From assembly GCF_009674805.1 (NCBI RefSeq), contig NZ_WKKI01000003.1, forward strand, positions 124,001 to 188,000: a DNA stretch of 64,000 nucleotides. Reading direction: 5' to 3'. Both the position numbers and the translations under genes were made by a program. Below are positions 62,928 to 64,000 of the stretch, piece after piece. How positions within the stretch are numbered: the stretch's first letter is position 1; each line of letters begins with the position of its first letter. Source of the DNA: Metabacillus lacus. GTDB taxonomy: Bacteria; Bacillota; Bacilli; Bacillales; Bacillaceae. Below the pieces are notes generated by a model. The model had not been told where the DNA came from, did not search any database, and saw only the letters and a program-made list of their open reading frames with translations.

Positions 62928-64000
62928 CTATTTCTTAACAGGTTCTTTTGTATTTTGCTTTTGTGTTTTTCTAACATAATCCTTTACTAGCTTGTGATAA
63001 GCATTAGCCATCATCCAAATACTTTCTTTTTCATCCTCGAAAAAATCAATATTATAGCCGTCCAGATTGTTATTCAGCGTTTTAATATATTCCTTTAACA
63101 CTGTTGAACCGCCCCCGACAAAGTAGCAGATCTCTGTTTGTGAATTTTTCTGCCAGGTGTTGCGCAGCAAACGATATTGCTTTTTCGCTAAATCCAGAAG
63201 GATACGGTCTGTAATATCATGGACACTCGTACGGCTGCCCCTCACCATAATATGATTGCGGTCATTCTTTTTTGTGATAATTTCTACTACATCACGGCGG
63301 CTGTCCAATTCTACACCGTGCTTTGTTCTGATTTCTTCGCGGATTGCCTCCAGGGATTCTGACACACCCAGGTTAAAACCTTGCGCTTTATCATCATCCA
63401 CATTGCGGTTTTTAATCACTGCAATGTCCGTAGACAGGCCGCCAATATCTTGAATGAGTATTCTTTTATCAATCAAATCTTTATTAATGATTTTCAAGTC
63501 ATTGTCCATGACAAGGTTGATATAAGCTGCGAAACCTTCCGGATACACTTTTACCTCTTCAAACTTAATATTAACTTTTAAGCCTTGATATTTAGGTGTT
63601 ACCAAAAATTCCACTTGATGAACTGATCCAAGCAATCTAGATCGGTATCCCGCATCTTTGCCTTCCTTCACTTCTCTCAAAGGAAGTCCAGTACCCAGTA
63701 TGTAGGAAGCATCAATCACGTTTTTGTTTCTCGAAAACTGTTCCTTGTTTTCATCTCTGACAGCATCCAAAGCAAGTGTGGTTAAAAGCATAACAAGTGT
63801 TTGATCTTCCTCGGACTTGCTGCTGCCCGGATCAAGTTCAGTGGCATTGTCACTTTTTGTCGCAAGAATGCCAACTCGGTAAATAGCATTGTTTTCCTTT
63901 AAAGCCGGTGAATGAACTTTCACATGTATGCCGTCCAGCGGATTTTTTTCATCCAGCTCTTCTATTCCAATTACAGGGCGGTCTTCTGTATCTCTAGCAA
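62928..64000 (-). CDS. Actin-like (ParM/Alp-type) ATPase, 5' end outside window
   Basis: At least 356 codons open to the window edge, so the true start lies beyond 64000; an internal GTG at 63923 is not the start. Actin-fold motifs: phosphate-2 loop ILIQDIGGLSTDIAVIKN and adenosine motif CYFVGGGSTVLKEYI, with the connecting segment ARIDSRRDVVEI-like GVELDSRRDVVEIIT. Members polymerise to push plasmids or other cargo apart. The ParM/StbA family fits best; MreB is excluded by the absence of its other signatures and by the adaptor gene downstream. Directly upstream of the gas vesicle cluster. Confidence 0.85.
   Translation of the reverse strand, partial: ARDTEDRPVIGIEELDEKNPLDGIHVKVHSPALKENNAIYRVGILATKSDNATELDPGSSKSEEDQTLVMLLTTLALDAVRDENKEQFSRNKNVIDASYILGTGLPLREVKEGKDAGYRSRLLGSVHQVEFLVTPKYQGLKVNIKFEEVKVYPEGFAAYINLVMDNDLKIINKDLIDKRILIQDIGGLSTDIAVIKNRNVDDDKAQGFNLGVSESLEAIREEIRTKHGVELDSRRDVVEIITKKNDRNHIMVRGSRTSVHDITDRILLDLAKKQYRLLRNTWQKNSQTEICYFVGGGSTVLKEYIKTLNNNLDGYNIDFFEDEKESIWMMANAYHKLVKDYVRKTQKQNTKEPVKK

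Noticed and set aside
63256-63581. Plus-strand frames inside the actin-like gene
   Set aside because: Antisense shadows without ribosome binding sites; the minus frame carries clear actin motifs.

Overview
The window comes from the chromosome of a low-to-moderate GC, spore-forming Bacillaceae (Bacillus sensu lato). The evidence is the LiaFSR system, a KinB-type sporulation kinase, the ABC-F factors YfmM and YfmR, RocB, a sucrose operon controlled by a SacT-type antiterminator, BceRSAB, sigma-B-type promoters and strong AGGAGG ribosome binding sites. The last fifth is a complete gas vesicle cluster of the Priestia (Bacillus) megaterium type. No species can be named from sequence alone. I saw no rRNA, tRNA or CRISPR array.

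Layout. 1-4.6 kb: cell-envelope stress genes liaF-liaS-liaR and a separate LiaI/LiaH(PspA)-like pair, all on the minus strand. 4.6-17.9 kb: DNA/RNA and translation housekeeping (topB, yfmM, a DEAD-box helicase, yfmR, an RluF-type pseudouridine synthase), a KinB-like kinase and small membrane proteins. 17.9-22.6 kb: a two-component system divergent from a beta-helix protein, with an 11-bp-phased CTTAAG repeat at that protein's promoter. 22.9-25.9 kb: an RND pump. 26.1-27.25 kb: a gene-free block of 14 hairpin units at 52-bp spacing between two direct repeats. 27.4-42.8 kb: rocB, pepT, katE, a glycine-betaine transporter, the sucrose operon sacT-sacP-scrK-sacA with RAT/terminator and cre site, then yjlB, a zinc peptidase, yurR and a cold-shock gene. 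42.9-44.2 kb: a decayed island with a shattered quinone oxidoreductase, an IS3 remnant and a frameshifted small gene. 44.5-49.0 kb: bceRSAB with a perfect 24-bp operator. 49.0-53.1 kb: a second RluF-type gene, an orphan secreted protein, an FAD oxidoreductase and a CadD-like exporter.

53.3-61.8 kb: one minus-strand gas vesicle cluster in the order gvpA-P-Q-B-R-N-F-G-L-S-K-J-T-(large T-like)-U, preceded by a sigma-B-like promoter. GvpA and GvpB are shell proteins, GvpJ/S/K minor shell or nucleation proteins, GvpF/L/G assembly factors and GvpN an AAA+ ATPase. P, T, the large T-like protein and U are accessory proteins that probably govern clustering. The large T-like protein is a 671-residue, extremely acidic repeat protein with a basic tail. 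62.3-64 kb: an actin-like (ParM-type) filament ATPase, cut by the window edge, and a probable ribbon-helix-helix adaptor lie directly upstream of gvpA on the same strand. The best candidate for an undescribed system is this combination: an acidic repeat scaffold plus coiled-coil-tagged Gvp accessory proteins plus a neighbouring actin-like segregation pair, which could cluster and distribute gas vesicles.
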